Source: Chrysomallon squamiferum
Taxonomy: Eukaryota > Mollusca > Gastropoda > Neomphalida > Peltospiridae
NCBI GenBank assembly: GCA_012295275.1
Contig: CM022665.1
Span: forward strand, 4,673,167 to 4,737,166
Direction: 5' to 3'
DNA length: 64,000 nt
Below the pieces are notes generated by a model that saw only the letters and a list, made by a program, of their open reading frames with translations, was not told the origin of the DNA and did no database searches. Of the stretch, positions 1 through 11,269 are shown in pieces. The first letter of the stretch is position 1. Each line of letters opens with the position of its first letter. The position numbers and the translations under genes were made by a program.

Positions 1-64
1 AGTTTTTATTTATTTAATTAGTTCGACTAGAAAGAACTTACTGTTATTATTTTATTTTACTTTA

Positions 65-95
<31 letters not shown>

Positions 96-96
96 T

Positions 97-143
<47 letters not shown>

Positions 144-840
144 TTTTAATAGGACAAGTCTTTGCTAAGAAACAAAGATAAAAAGAAATTGGCATTTCTC
201 GTTTTTCGTACAGAGAAACATACAAATACGAAAGTTAATAATTGAAAACTACCCATACCGGATAGCTTTTCTATTATGAAAAGACATTCTAATAAAAATA
301 AAACGTCAGTTTCCCTGTATAATCGATAGTCTTCTACTTCATAATCATTCTTTTTCATGAAATACTGTATTCTTTAAATCTTCCTAATTTTGTTTAAATT
401 GACTTATTTATTTATTTATAAACAAAAAGATGACATTCTATTTCTGTGACTGTACCGGTAACATAATCCAATGTATAACACGTTTTCACAAAACTAATTT
501 CCAACAGATTCAATAAACATCCGGTTAACTGATTGCTGCTGATACATTATATATATATCAATTAACGTTGCAACATATTGCATTATCACAGGATCTACCC
601 ATCATCACACTGTAAAGTTTTCACACTTTTTCGCTGACTTAAGTGAACTTAAATATACAAAGTTATACCAGTATAAGGTAACTGACTACATTATACCACT
701 GAAATATAACGCCGTACTAAACCTTTTTCTATTTTATGATTTATTTTTATTTTTTTTTTTTTTTTTTTTATATACTTATTTATTAATATATATATATTAT
801 TCTTTTTTTATCTTAAATATTTGATATATTGCAGTATTAT
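1..840. repeat. array spacer (gene-upstream spacer copy)
   Basis: No gene is visible. The stretch is a copy of the spacer that lies beyond the promoters of the minus-strand peptide genes. It shares the ACTGTACCGGTAACAT and AACATCCGGTTAACTGATTG blocks seen again near 12.3, 14.3, 15.9, 26.5, 38.5, 40.7 and 49.1 kb. It also holds an ATT/ATTT microsatellite (about 60-145) and a poly-T run near 750-770. Confidence 0.7.
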
Positions 841-1790
841 CCAAGTGTTTGTTCTGTACATTATGTCATGATATAAAATCACCATTCGGGGTACTACCAA
901 TATTTCCATGGGATTTCAGTTTGTTACGGTTTAAAATGCATGATCTGTACTACTACTACGACAAGTATTTACCCATGGGTGCATCAATCAAGTTTTGCTC
1001 TGTTTGAAAGGTTTTCCACTTTTATTCAGTGGGAAGTTGAGAGGCAGTGTTTCATTGACTGACCGGTTGTGTTGCACTGCCTGGACGATTTTCTTTTGAC
1101 TGACCGGTTGTGTTGCACTGTCTGGACGATTTTCTTGTGACTGACCGGTTGTGTTGCACTGTGTGGACGATTTTCTTTTGACTGACCGGTTGTGTTGCAC
1201 TGCCTGGACGATTTTCTTTTGGGGGGTGCAGGGCAGGGTCAAATAAATATCACAAGCTAAAGGGAAATTTTCAGACAACATGTTGCAAGTAAGGAATTCC
1301 CATTGGAGAAAAGAAACCTGTGGGACACGACACAGTCCTAATTTTGCTCGGTATAGAAATAGATGCAAATGATATGGTATTGCGCCTGCTTCTGAACAAA
1401 TGGTTAGAATTAAGGCATCTCGTAGAGATTACTCTGAAGGAAAGAAAGGCTACTTTAAAAACATTGCAATCACTAATTGGGTCCCTGAATTTTGCCTGCC
1501 AAGTATTTCAACCAGGCCGGGCTTTTATTACATGAATCACTGGTGCAACAACATGAGTTATAACCAATATCGGAATATCCGGGTTACACAAGGTATGAAG
1601 GCAGACGTGAACATGTGGTTACATTTTCTAGACTACTGGATTACAGTCATGCCCGACATATTCTGGACCAGCAATATTTTACACTGATAGTGCAGGAGGG
1701 TTGTAGAGGATTCGGGGTTTTTCCCAGGAGGACTGGGCATATGGTCCTGGCCAGAGGACTGGTGCAGTTCTGGATTGTTGAGTAATATCA
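841..1790 (+). mobile_element. Ngaro/DIRS-like retroelement fragment, copy I (RT and RNase H)
   Basis: Broken reading frames on the + strand match the reverse transcriptase and RNase H part of tyrosine-recombinase retroelements. Visible pieces are a palm-like segment around LPMGAS (about 960-1010), the LDDFL active-site motif (about 1200-1218), the connection segment (1320-1535, LGIEIDAND, LQSLIGSLNFAC) and a degraded RNase H segment with the TDSAGG motif (about 1683-1745). Frameshifts and stops break it throughout. The assignment to the Ngaro group rests on the better copy at 20.9-22.9 kb, where recombinase and SGNH-hydrolase pieces follow. Confidence 0.75.
1055..1218 (+). repeat. four tandem 41-bp units over the RT active-site motif
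   Basis: The unit beginning TTGACTGACCGGTTGTG and running through the Leu-Asp-Asp-Phe codons is present four times in a row, starting at 1055, 1096, 1137 and 1178. The retroelement copies at 15.18, 21.09 and 29.22 kb have it once. The 41-bp period is not a multiple of three, so the expansion shifts frame and this copy cannot encode a working polymerase. Confidence 0.9.
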
Positions 1791-2742
1791 CGTTTCTCGA
1801 ACCATATTATATTATATTTACAACTGTCAGTATCTTCGTGTCAGTTTTGAAGGATTGTAAAACAGATTTGAGTAATTAAGTCACGATCCGACCTAAGAAA
1901 ACCAACCAAAAAAAATACATTAAAAGTACATCGTGTGCATATATTTATATAGCTGAAAATATTTTATAAAAGATATTTTGTCATCTTTTTCAACACTTTT
2001 AGAAATATTAAGAATTTTATTTATTTATTCATTCATTCATTCATTATTGTTGTTATCTTTGTTATTCTTATCATAGTCCATTCGTATATCCCAAATGTTG
2101 TTTCTAAATAAAAAAAATCAATAATTTTATTATCCGTCCCCCCCTCAACAAAAGGTTAAACAACAAATATTGCGAAACAAAATTCTGTCAGGTATATATT
2201 GTGTTATTTAAATATTCAAAACGTAAGGTTTGAAAAATGTTTCTATTAAGTTGTGCACTTGTTATAAATTTAAAATGCAGTGACAGGGAGACATCAATAG
2301 TCTTTAAGTAATGGTTGATTTACTCTTTTCGTTAGCAAGGGATCCCTTGTGTACACTTTAGAAAACAGACTGTCGTACACGCAAAATATATAAATCCTTC
2401 TTAATGATGCAACTTCTCTAACAGGTACTGACATAATTATCGAGAAAAAAAAAAAAAAAAAAAAAAAACACCGTTGACAGTCAAATTAATATTAAAATGC
2501 AACAAAATAAAACAACAACATGATAATGACAATAATAAATAAATTAAGATAAATCCAGACAAAAAAAAAAAAATTTCGATTCGAGTGTAATATGTATCAT
2601 TAACTGCATTAATTACTTTGAGATTAGATTACACAATCTCGCCTCCAGTAATGAGATTTTTTGTTTATTTTCTGAGTATCGCAACAGATTGCTTCAACAG
2701 GATCTGCTGTTTTAATACGTTTTCACACTGTATCGCTGATTT
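1791..2742. other. upstream region of gene 1
   Basis: AT-rich non-coding sequence with poly-A runs, shared almost base for base with about 29.5-30.5 kb upstream of gene 6. It contains a perfect 12-bp palindrome AAGGGATCCCTT at 2337-2348, also present at 30061-30072. No reading frame of interest is seen. Confidence 0.6.
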
Positions 2743-2775
2743 AAGTGAAAACAAAAACACCAGTTTAGTATAAAG
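2743..2775 (+). promoter_or_regulatory. core promoter of gene 1 (AAGTGAAA block and TATA box)
   Basis: TATAAAG lies at 2769-2775, about 25-30 bases before the inferred transcription start near 2797. AAGTGAAA at 2743-2750, followed by an A-rich stretch and ACACCAGTT, precedes the TATA box. The same block with the same spacing is in front of genes 2, 3, 4, 6, 7 and 10, so it is the best-conserved non-coding sequence of the family. Exon 1 (about 2797-2837, no ATG) ends at AAAG|GTAAGC. Confidence 0.75.
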
Positions 2776-3147
2776 TAACTGACTTCAGGAGACAAGTTAT
2801 TCATTCAATCCTCGACTGACCGATTTACGATTTAAAGGTAAGCCTTAAAGCTCATTTGTCTGAAACCTAGTATTTAGTGTATTTTCGATTTATTCTTCTA
2901 ATATTGACACACTCCAAGTTTAATGCGTGCAGTTAATAGTGCAATATAATTTATAATTTATATTAATATTACAGTAATTTTCAAAATGTGCGCGAACGTT
3001 TTGCTATCGTTATTAATTTTAATTCTTTCATTTTAATTTTGAATTAAATGTTTGAAAGTGCAACATCTATAAAAGTACCACAATTGCTATTCAGCCGATT
3101 TAGTTGCTATTGTCTTAATTTAAATGTTTTGTCTATTTTTTCTACAG

Positions 3148-4410
3148 ATGAGAGCTGCTATTCTTCTTGTACTGTTGGTAGTGTTCGCTGTTCTAAATCA
3201 GGGCGACGCTTGGCCAAGAATTCGTATCAGAATTCGCTGGAGACGAGTGAGAGACTTTGCTAAACGCGCTGCTGCAAGATGGGCTATTAAAAAAGCAGCA
3301 GCACTGGCAGTAGCTGCCGGAAAACGAGGTAGGAATTAAAATTCGGTTTTGGATTCGCCTTGGTTAAAACTGAATAAAACACGTTTAACCTTTGTTGTCC
3401 AGACAGTTTTGTTAAAAGTGTAAGAGTGAGAAAGGTGTTCGATTTTTAAAAATGTTGCATTTACCTTACAAATCTTTGGGTAATACAAGAAATATCTGTA
3501 CTTAGACACTTTCCGATTGAAGAATATTTTTAAAATGAAAATGAAAAATAATGTTTATGATATAAATATATGTAATGATTTATATATTTGGAGGAGGGGT
3601 TGATATAAATGTGCGTAATGATTTATTCCTGTTTAATATTTTCCTTGTTTTTCACATATGGTGTTCACTACCTCGATTTAAATCAAAATAATGTATGTTC
3701 TTTATTGAGTTTAATTCGCGATCTAAAATAGATTTTGGTATGTGTGTTTGGATATCTATGTCCAAATTTTGGAACTTCATCAGTTTTTAGTTAATAACGT
3801 ATTTATTTCAGACGTTTCGGAGCTTGACACCAACATGGACGGAATCCTCGACAAACAGGAACTAGAGAAAATAATGAGTGAACGAGACGCTGAAAATTTC
3901 TTGGAACTTGTTGACGAGGATGGTAAAGAATAATTCAATCAAAATAATGATAGTAATAATAACAGTAAAACATCATTCAAATATTGTTGGACAAAAATAA
4001 AAATGCCACAATAGAAAAACTACCTTTAATATCAGAAAAAATGTCTCGTTAGAAGTAAAGTAAAATTAAAGGCTTAGTAAAGAATTTGCAGAGTACGAAG
4101 TGGGAAAAGAAGTTATCTTACCACTATTTAGAGACAGGTCGTTCGAAATCTTTGTGGAATTTCTTGTTAGCAACTTTTATTGTTTACAGCACTGTAATTT
4201 GAGACACAAAAATTATTGCATGAAAAATATTACTACTACTACTACTATTTTTTTTATGTAAAATTTAAATTTTAACTATTAATAAACATGTTATATGTTG
4301 CTGGTATTATTACTACTATTATTGTTTTATAATTTCTGTTACTAGGAGACGCCAAAATAACAACTAACGAGTTCCAGCGAATGGTCAGAGAACTGAATGA
4401 AATGGAGTAA
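3148..4410 (+). CDS. gene 1: secreted cationic peptide precursor with paired EF-hand propiece
   Basis: Coding exons are 3148-3328, 3812-3922 and 4346-4410; 5' exon about 2797-2837; 3' exon from 4789. Both coding introns are phase 1 with GT-AG ends. The ATG directly follows the splice acceptor. The 118-residue precursor has a signal peptide (residues 1-21, ending NQGDA), a 36-residue cationic segment (22-57) with an alternating IRIRIRW stretch followed by an Ala-rich amphipathic part, then GKR (58-60), a standard amidation and dibasic cleavage site. The propiece (61-118) has EF-hand loops DTNMDGILDKQE and DEDGDAKITTNE. By count the peptide is about +11 and the propiece about -13. The layout resembles piscidin and styelin precursors (cationic peptide, then acidic propiece), but I know no named family with this EF-hand propiece. 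Host defence is inferred. All parts look intact. Confidence 0.88.
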
Positions 4411-4847
4411 AGAAAAAAAAAGGTTGGTTGCTTTTTTAATGTTTGTTTCTTCGTTTGTTTCTAAGTGTGCTTTCTGGCCGGGGTTATGTATTTGGAACAT
4501 TTTAAAATGCTATTATTTTTTCGTTATTATTATTATTATTATTTCAACATAAAAGAAACGTGTCACTGAAATACGAAAGTTAATTTATTTTGTATTTATT
4601 AGATATTAATTATTTTTTACTATTTTATCTTTTGTGTTTTCTTCTTCTTCTTTTTTTCTCCATATATCTCCATTCTATGATATCGCAAAATTTAACTGAA
4701 CTAACGTGCTATTATTCAAAGCCAGTTTTAAAAAATGTATATATTTCACTGAAAATGCACAATTTTCTTTATTTTTCTCTTTAAACAGCTTCAACTCGGA
4801 GAGCTATGAAGATGTACATCGTCATGTTAACACAATGACAAAACAGA

Positions 4848-4853
4848 AATAAA
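4848..4853 (+). terminator. polyadenylation signal of gene 1
   Basis: AATAAA lies in the non-coding exon 5, which starts at 4789 after an AAACAG acceptor; exon 4 probably ends at 4422 (AAAG|GTTGGT). A second AATAAA follows at 4866-4871. Confidence 0.7.
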
Positions 4854-4879
4854 ACTGTTTTCTTAAATAAATATCTAAG

Positions 4880-6298
4880 AAATGAATTATAATTGTGTAG
4901 TGTTTTTTTTTTTTGTTCGTTTATGTTTTTCAGTCTCTATCACGTTTCAAGCTAGAGTTAAAAAATAGGTCACATTAAGCAGAAGTGAGACAAAACATCA
5001 AGTATTTATTTAAACAAATTTTTGAAACACCAGTGAACAGTTCACTATTTGGGTGGTCATTCATGATAAAACATTTTGATTTTTATCTTTCTTCCATTTT
5101 GTCAGAGCCTTGAAAAAAATCAACCCAAACAATTTGTGACCCATTCTCGGAAATCCTCATCAAGTCTTTAAATGTATTATTCATTTGTATTCTCATTGTA
5201 CTATTACTTGCAGCTTATGTCTCGGACCTCTACTTGCGTGGTTTTAAAAATTGTAAACTGTACTGTCCATATAATTAAGTGCCGAGGTTTATGATCTTCA
5301 TCTCAGTTAATTTGATTGTATACAAGTTTAAAACAACTGTGTTTGTTGTCAGTCTCTAATGACAGCAGTTAGACAGTGCATTCTTGCAGCTATTCGTACA
5401 ATTGGTCACATAATCTCCTTCCTTGTGACCAGCTAGTGATATACATCTCCTTCTGTAGTACTCGGTCGTAGAAACAAAATCTGTATCGACTTTGTATTAG
5501 TATTTGATAAGATTTGTACATGTTGTCATTAAAAACTAATTCAGTTATCAATTTTTGAACTCTCATAACAAAATAAATGAAAGGTATGAAGCCATTTTGT
5601 AATTAACATAACTCAAAAACTATCATGAATTAGATGATAACATTTTGATTATTGTCTTCACTTGACGAGAGAGAATGGCCTGTTTACATATTTACAGTGT
5701 ATCTTTTACGAATTACATACTTTGTGACGAAATGATGAGATACGTTAAGAAGGTGTATTGAAGGGATATTTGAATTCATACGTCATTTATTCTATTAAGG
5801 AGTTAAACCCATCCATGTATGTGTGTGTCTCTCACCCTCTCATCATCATCTTCATCATCATCATCATCAATATTATCATTATTATTATCATGTAGAATTT
5901 TTTATTAATAAAAAGGATTATAAAGTATTAATGAAAATATCCGTTATGAGTTCTATGTCTTGTTTATTGCATGATACAGACCTCAGAAATCAAAAGTGAA
6001 AAAACAAAACAAAAAACAAACAAACAAAAAACAAACAACAACAGAAAAAAAAAAAAAAAAAAAAAAGTTAATTAATGACTTATATGAACAAAAGAATACA
6101 ATTAAAATATATCTGCAGCTGTCGTGTTTCCGTAGTGATGACGTCTTCGTGTACATGGCATATCTGTTTTCTCCAAAGTTTCTCCTAGCGTCTACAAAAT
6201 ACAGCTATCAAAAAATGCTTAAATGAATATCCATAATCTATTTTTAATTTTAATTTTAATTTTATTTTTATTTTTTATTATTATTTTTTTTTTTATAA
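4880..6298. other. 3' flank of gene 1, no gene seen
   Basis: AT-rich non-coding DNA. Positions 4880-5835 are repeated near-identically at about 32.65-33.61 kb. From about 5837 to 6752 this copy holds roughly 0.9 kb missing from the second copy. Short Asn/Lys-rich frames here are low-complexity and not credible genes. Confidence 0.6.
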
Positions 6299-6400
6299 AC
6301 AGTTTCAACTCGGAGATCTATGATATAAACGGAAAGATAAAACTGTAAATATTTCTGTTCTCCTAAATACCGTAGAAATGAGATATAATTGCTTCGGTTT
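6299..6400 (+). pseudogene. diverged relic of a plus-strand exon 5 and 3' flank
   Basis: After a T-rich run and an acceptor-like AAACAG, the sequence TTTCAACTCGGAGATCTATG followed by a ...GATAAAACTG tail matches, with changes, the exon 5 of genes 1 and 6 (4789 and 32548) and the ensuing downstream bases. It marks a former extra plus-strand unit. It is present only in the left copy of the large duplication. Confidence 0.55.
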
Positions 6401-6605
6401 TTTTGTTGTTTTTTTGTCTTTTTTGTTTGTTTTCTTTTTCTTAATTAATTAATTTATTTATTTATTGTTTTATGTTTTATTTTATTTTAAAAAGCGAAGT
6501 TGAAAGTGATATTTGCTTTCATAATCTCAACGGCTTACATGGCATCGGGTATTACAAATCAGACATTCTTAAACTTTCTTCCATATCACTTTTATGTATT
6601 TCTAT

Positions 6606-6637
<32 letters not shown>

Positions 6638-6749
6638 TAGTATTATTATACGGAGTTTGAACTCGCACGGTTTGGCAATTCCAGTTCTTTCAAAATATCG
6701 TATAAGGCTGCCGTAAAGTAAAATTATTTATTTTGGAGAAAACAAATCC

Positions 6750-7133
6750 AGATCGATATGACTGTCTGCTTTTGTAGTGGAATAATAAATTGTATGGAAT
6801 AATAAATATATATATATAAAAATAAAAAATAAAAATAAAATGCCGTCCGCTTCACCTTTCAGCAGGTTTCCGCTGATCTAAGGGACATAACTACTGAAAA
6901 ACAATCGGAACTCGGGGGAAAAATGTCTGCACATCGCAGATGGCAGTTCATTACATACGGGATAAAATCGCTACGTTCAGATGTTTTGTAACAGTTTTAC
7001 TTTATTATCATACTTTGTTATGAATACCCCAAAACAATAAAATATTAACTTGTAAGCATAAACATTTTTAATAGATCAGATATTCTTACCGCTATAGCAT
7101 AGACTTTAAACAGAATAGATGCATTTGATAACA

Positions 7134-7175
<42 letters not shown>

Positions 7176-7486
7176 GGTAGAAATAGTAGAAGTAGTAGTA
7201 GTGGTAGTAATGATAATAATAACAACTGTTACTCCAATCTGAAAAATGTAATTCTCGTTAGCATGAAATTAATTGATGAAATTCCCGTGCTGAATAAAAT
7301 TACTGTTTGTAACCAAAAAAAAGGGAAAGAAGTTATCTCCCATCCTACTACCCAGAGAATGTCATGGTATTTTTCTGATGACAGCTAATGATCTTCATGG
7401 TAGTGATTTCAATTATTAATAATAATCTGTTGTTATTACATTCATCAGTCAAGCTAGAGGCTTCACTGTGTTGCTGGAATGAAGAC

Positions 7487-7559
<73 letters not shown>

Positions 7560-7580
7560 AATAATAATAATAATAATAAC

Positions 7581-7614
<34 letters not shown>

Positions 7615-7784
7615 TAATAACAATAACAACAAATAATAACAATAACAAAAATTACAACAACAACAATAATAATAATAATAATAATAAATAAAATAAAAAA
7701 ATAAATAATAATAATAATAATAAATAACATAAAAAATAAATGATGAAAAGATAACAAAAAACTGAAGTACCAAACAAGCCTAAC
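6750..7784. repeat. non-coding spacer with AAT/AAC microsatellites
   Basis: No gene is seen. Two microsatellites dominate: AAT repeats at about 7134-7174 and a long AAT/AAC tract at about 7488-7735. Both have counterparts at about 33.97-34.01 and 34.32-34.49 kb. Long Asn, Tyr, Ile or Leu frames across them are artefacts of the repeats. Confidence 0.75.
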
Positions 7785-8175
7785 TTTTATTCAGTTTTAT
7801 TCAGTTTTCTGACCATTCGTTCGAAAGCCTGAGCTTTGATCTCACTATTCCCTAGTAATAGAGTATTTTAACATAAAAGAATGAAAATGGAAAACAAAAA
7901 TTTAATCAAACATATGATCTGTCTGAATCGGAAAAGAGAAAAATGTCAGTAAAAAAAAAAAATAATAATAATATATATAACATTTTGATCTTTACAGTCA
8001 CAAAAATAAATCAATAAACAAATTTTTTTAAATTTGTTTTTTTTTTTTGAACTATTACAATAAAACACAAATTATTAAGCTTAAAGTGTCAGAATGTTCA
8101 CATAAACCAAAATTACATTAAGTAATAGCACAGTTACTTTATATCCAACTGGTGTTTTTATTTTCATTTCGATCA
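7785..8175 (-). pseudogene. exon 4 fused to a promoter: deletion relic of a peptide gene (copy a)
   Basis: Exon 4 (7785-7851) keeps its acceptor, an open frame (NSEIKAQAFERMVRKL) and its stop. Immediately upstream on the minus strand, instead of exon 3, comes intron-1 sequence and then a TATA box (8137-8143) with the family's promoter block. Exons 1, 2 and 3 are missing. The AAGTGAAA element is also degraded here. The same fusion occurs at 34548-34953, so the deletion predates the large duplication. Confidence 0.8.
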
Positions 8176-8446
8176 GAGATAAAATGTGAGATCTTATTAA
8201 TCCGATGATAGCTACATCCTGTTAATGCAATATTTTGCCGAAGTGAAGTAACCAGACAGTAAAAACATTTTTTTTTTTAATTTGAAAAATCCCGACCTTT
8301 CGATTCTGAACAACACATTATGACAACAGAGAATGGAACATTTTCAACATTTTGTTTTAATCAATTAGAAACTGTCATTATTTTGGTGTGCTGTTCAGTT
8401 TTTATTTATTTTATTAGTTCCACTAGAGAAGAACTAACTGTTGTTA

Positions 8447-8477
<31 letters not shown>

Positions 8478-9249
8478 TTAATAGTCACAAGTCTTTGCCA
8501 AGAAACGAATATAAACACAAACTGGCATTTCTCGTTTTTCGTACAGAAAAACATACAAAAACGAAAGTTAATCATTGAAAAGTATGCATACCGGGTATTA
8601 TTTTTGTTGTAAGATTTCTTTTATGATATCACATTCTAATAAAAAGGAAACGTCAGCTTTTTATTTCGTAATCATTCTTCTTCATGAAATACTATATTCT
8701 TTAAATCTATTTATTTAAATTTATTTATTTATAATTAATATAGATCGTAACTGAATGCACCTAATTTAATAAACGTTATTTCCAGAATCTTATTGAATTG
8801 AAAAATATACGATTAATTTATTGAAATACAGAATACATTAATTTTTGCATTTTTTGTATCATGAAATTATAACATGACAGGATCCTGTCCTTTTAGCCGA
8901 CTTCATCTTTTAAAGCACTTAAAAATTAAAAGAGAACATAAATGATTTTCGTATCCATATCAAAGCAAGCATTTTTTTCATATTAATTTTAATGAACACT
9001 CGAGATACTGAAATCAGTTCCGCTCTTTTGAAAGATAGCACCTGGACTATTTGTTACTTCTACACTTTATTAAACTATTTTTGTTATCCTGGAATGAAGA
9101 GTTTTAATCTTCTATAATAAATCTGACTTATTATGTTTTTGTAGCTTCAAAATGCATAAACACAGACATATACATACATATATAGATATATACATCGATA
9201 CACACATCCATCCATACATACCCTAGATACACAAAGCAAAATTAAACAA
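8176..9249. other. spacer between relic and gene 2, no gene seen
   Basis: Upstream spacer of the relic (conserved CTACATCCTGTTAATGCAAT block near 8210), then AT-rich sequence that becomes the 3' flank of gene 2. Homologous to about 34.95-36.1 kb. No coding potential is seen. Confidence 0.6.
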
Positions 9250-9269
9250 ACCCTTTTCAGTTTCATAAT

Positions 9270-9275
9270 TTTATT
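9270..9275 (-). terminator. polyadenylation signal of gene 2
   Basis: AATAAA on the minus strand inside non-coding exon 5, whose acceptor (ATCAG|GTTCC) puts its 5' end at 9315. The same exon recurs, ending at 17666, 23847, 36176, 42453, 45459 and 51928, for the other minus-strand copies. Confidence 0.7.
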
Positions 9276-9575
9276 TGTTTCTTAATAAATGTCTTTATGG
9301 TCCTTCACGTGGAACCTGATAAAAAAGAAAACGAAATTAAAAGAAAGGAATAATAATTTGAGAATCTTTAAAATTTTCTTTCATGCTATACACGTACTTG
9401 TTACACTACAACCAGTCTTGAATTAAAACGGAGGAGAAGAAGAAGAAAAGAGGAGGAGGAGGAGGAGGGGGGGGGAGGGGAGGAGGAAAAGATAAAATAA
9501 AAAACAAATTACTGGACAATAAAATTTACTGTCATTTAAATGAGAGGTTTCATTAACTTTTAAGTAATAATGATG

Positions 9576-9634
<59 letters not shown>

Positions 9635-9790
9635 CACCTCCGAAAGGTAACGAAAAATTAAAAAAATAAGTAAATAAACAAATAAATAAATAAATAAATA
9701 AATAAACAAAAATAAAATAAATAAAACAACGTACAAGACCCATATGATACGTCACTACCGTTAAACTGAAATACCGAAAAAGCCTTACTT

Positions 9791-9966
9791 TTATTCATTT
9801 TTATTCAGTTCCCTGACGAATCGTTCGAAATCCCGAGTTGTGATCTTGGCATTTCCTGTTAACAAAAATCATTCAACGTATAATAATAATAACAATAATA
9901 ATAATAATAGTAACAATAATGGTAATAATAACAATTATTATTATTATTGTTGTTGTTGTTGTGCCT

Positions 9967-10037
<71 letters not shown>

Positions 10038-11269
10038 ATCAAAAACAATAATAAAGTGGGGTTTTTTTCTTATTGATGTCTTTTTAAAGATGCCTTTTAT
10101 TCAGTCCAGACATTAAATCTCTGGATGAAAACATTCTTTACTTAAACCTAAATATATTGCTGTAACTTTCCTCCTTAGAATTACAGCATTTAAACAAGTT
10201 CATTCTGATCTGTTAACATTACTGTTATCTAGTTTTTAAAATGACTTACCATCCTCGCTAAGAAGTTCGAGAAAATTCTCAGCGTCTCGTCGACTCATTA
10301 TTTGTTCAAGTTCTTCTTGGTCCACGATTCCGTCCATGTTGGTGTCGATCTCCGAAACGTCTTAAATAAATTTATTCATTTAAACTCACAGATAAAGACA
10401 CTGAATTAAGCACATTACAAGTTAGTGTAAGCAACATTACAGTAATTAAACTTTGTTCTAAATTGTGTTAAGAAACCATGTATACCCTCACATACGTACC
10501 TAAGTTAAAAATATATTTTGTTTTATTATTTCAAAAATGTAAACTATAATTTTCTTAAAAGGCAGAATAGGTATTTTTCATATTCATGTAAGAAATATTG
10601 TATGTAAAGATATAGGAAGTATTCTCCGTATTAATTTCAAATATATAATTCTTCCTCCCGTTCTATTTAGGAAATATGTATTACCGATCTAGAGGTTTTA
10701 ACCTGATACAGTGGTGGATTAACCCTATACGCAAAATAAGAACGTGCTTAGGCTATCAAAGGAAGGAAGAGCACCTCAGAAAATTGTCATAGCCGAATTT
10801 AACATTCAAATTATTAAATTAAATTTATAGCCATTTTCAAAATTTAGTGAAAAGTTAACAAGTTCTGTTTATAAAGCGTTCTCTTCCTTCATACTGTAAG
10901 TTTTGTTTAATTTCGAATTTTAGTGCTTAGTGCCTCTAAGAGTCTTAATCCGGCCCTGACCTGATGTTACAATATAAAACATGTTTTCAATATACAACAG
11001 TCTTTCAAATTCTACATTTTCAAGAAAGCTCTCAGATAAATGCTTAATACTAAACATTTTTTTAACAAGAATGGAATCAAAACCTAATTCTCATTCATAC
11101 CTCGTTTTCTTCCGAAAAGTGTTGCTACCGCTCCTACTGCTGCCGCTGCTGTCCCGACTCTACTAGCAGTCTCTCTGACTCGTCTCCAGCGAATTCTAAT
11201 AAACCAAGCGTCGCTCTGATTTAGAACAGCGAACACAACCAACAGCACAGGAAGAAAACCAGTTCTCAT
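9791..11269 (-). CDS. gene 2: secreted cationic peptide precursor, EF-hand propiece
   Basis: Coding exons on the minus strand: 11269-11101, 10360-10250 and 9855-9791; 5' exon about 11741-11704 ending AAAG|GTAAG. The precursor is 114 residues: a 21-residue signal (ends NQSDA), a 31-residue cationic segment that starts WFIRIRWRRVR and continues Ala/Val/Gly-rich, then GRKR for amidation and cleavage. The propiece has a canonical first EF loop (DTNMDGIVDQEE) and a weaker second loop (SEDGNAKITTRD, with Ser at position 1 and Asp at position 12). Counted charge of the mature part is about +5. Intron 3 carries a GA microsatellite and intron 2 a MITE. Splice sites and frame are intact, so it looks functional. 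Antimicrobial-type activity is inferred from composition only. Confidence 0.86.
9970..10036. repeat. (GA)n microsatellite in intron 3 of gene 2
   Basis: Uninterrupted GA repeat of about 67 bp, reading as (CT)n in the transcript, about 115 bases upstream of the exon 4 acceptor. Gene 3 has the same tract at the same place but over three times longer; genes 4, 7 and 10 keep only short GA runs. Confidence 0.9.
10709..10958. mobile_element. hAT-like MITE in intron 2 of gene 2
   Basis: A 250-bp insertion begins CAGTGGTGGATTAA and ends TTAATCCGGCCCTG, so the termini are imperfect 14-bp inverted repeats (3 mismatches). It is flanked by 8-bp copies ACCTGATA (10701-10708) and ACCTGATG (10959-10966). 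An 8-bp target duplication with CAG...CTG ends is typical of hAT elements. Genes 3 (near 18930) and 4 (near 24950) have the uninterrupted site TTTTAA(C/T)CTGATGTTAC, acting as empty-site controls. No transposase is encoded. Confidence 0.85.

Noticed and set aside
988-1368. Minus-strand frame with repeated VQAVQHNRSV-like units
   Set aside because: It is the reverse reading of the 41-bp tandem repeat in a dead retroelement.
3742-3933. Longer start upstream of exon 3 of gene 1 (63 codons)
   Set aside because: The upstream part is intron; the TTTCAG acceptor at 3811 and the 111-bp exon length shared by all working copies fix the exon.
7449-7773. Poly-Asn, poly-Tyr, poly-Ile and poly-Leu frames
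   Set aside because: Products of AAT/AAC repeats read in different frames; no start context, no conservation.
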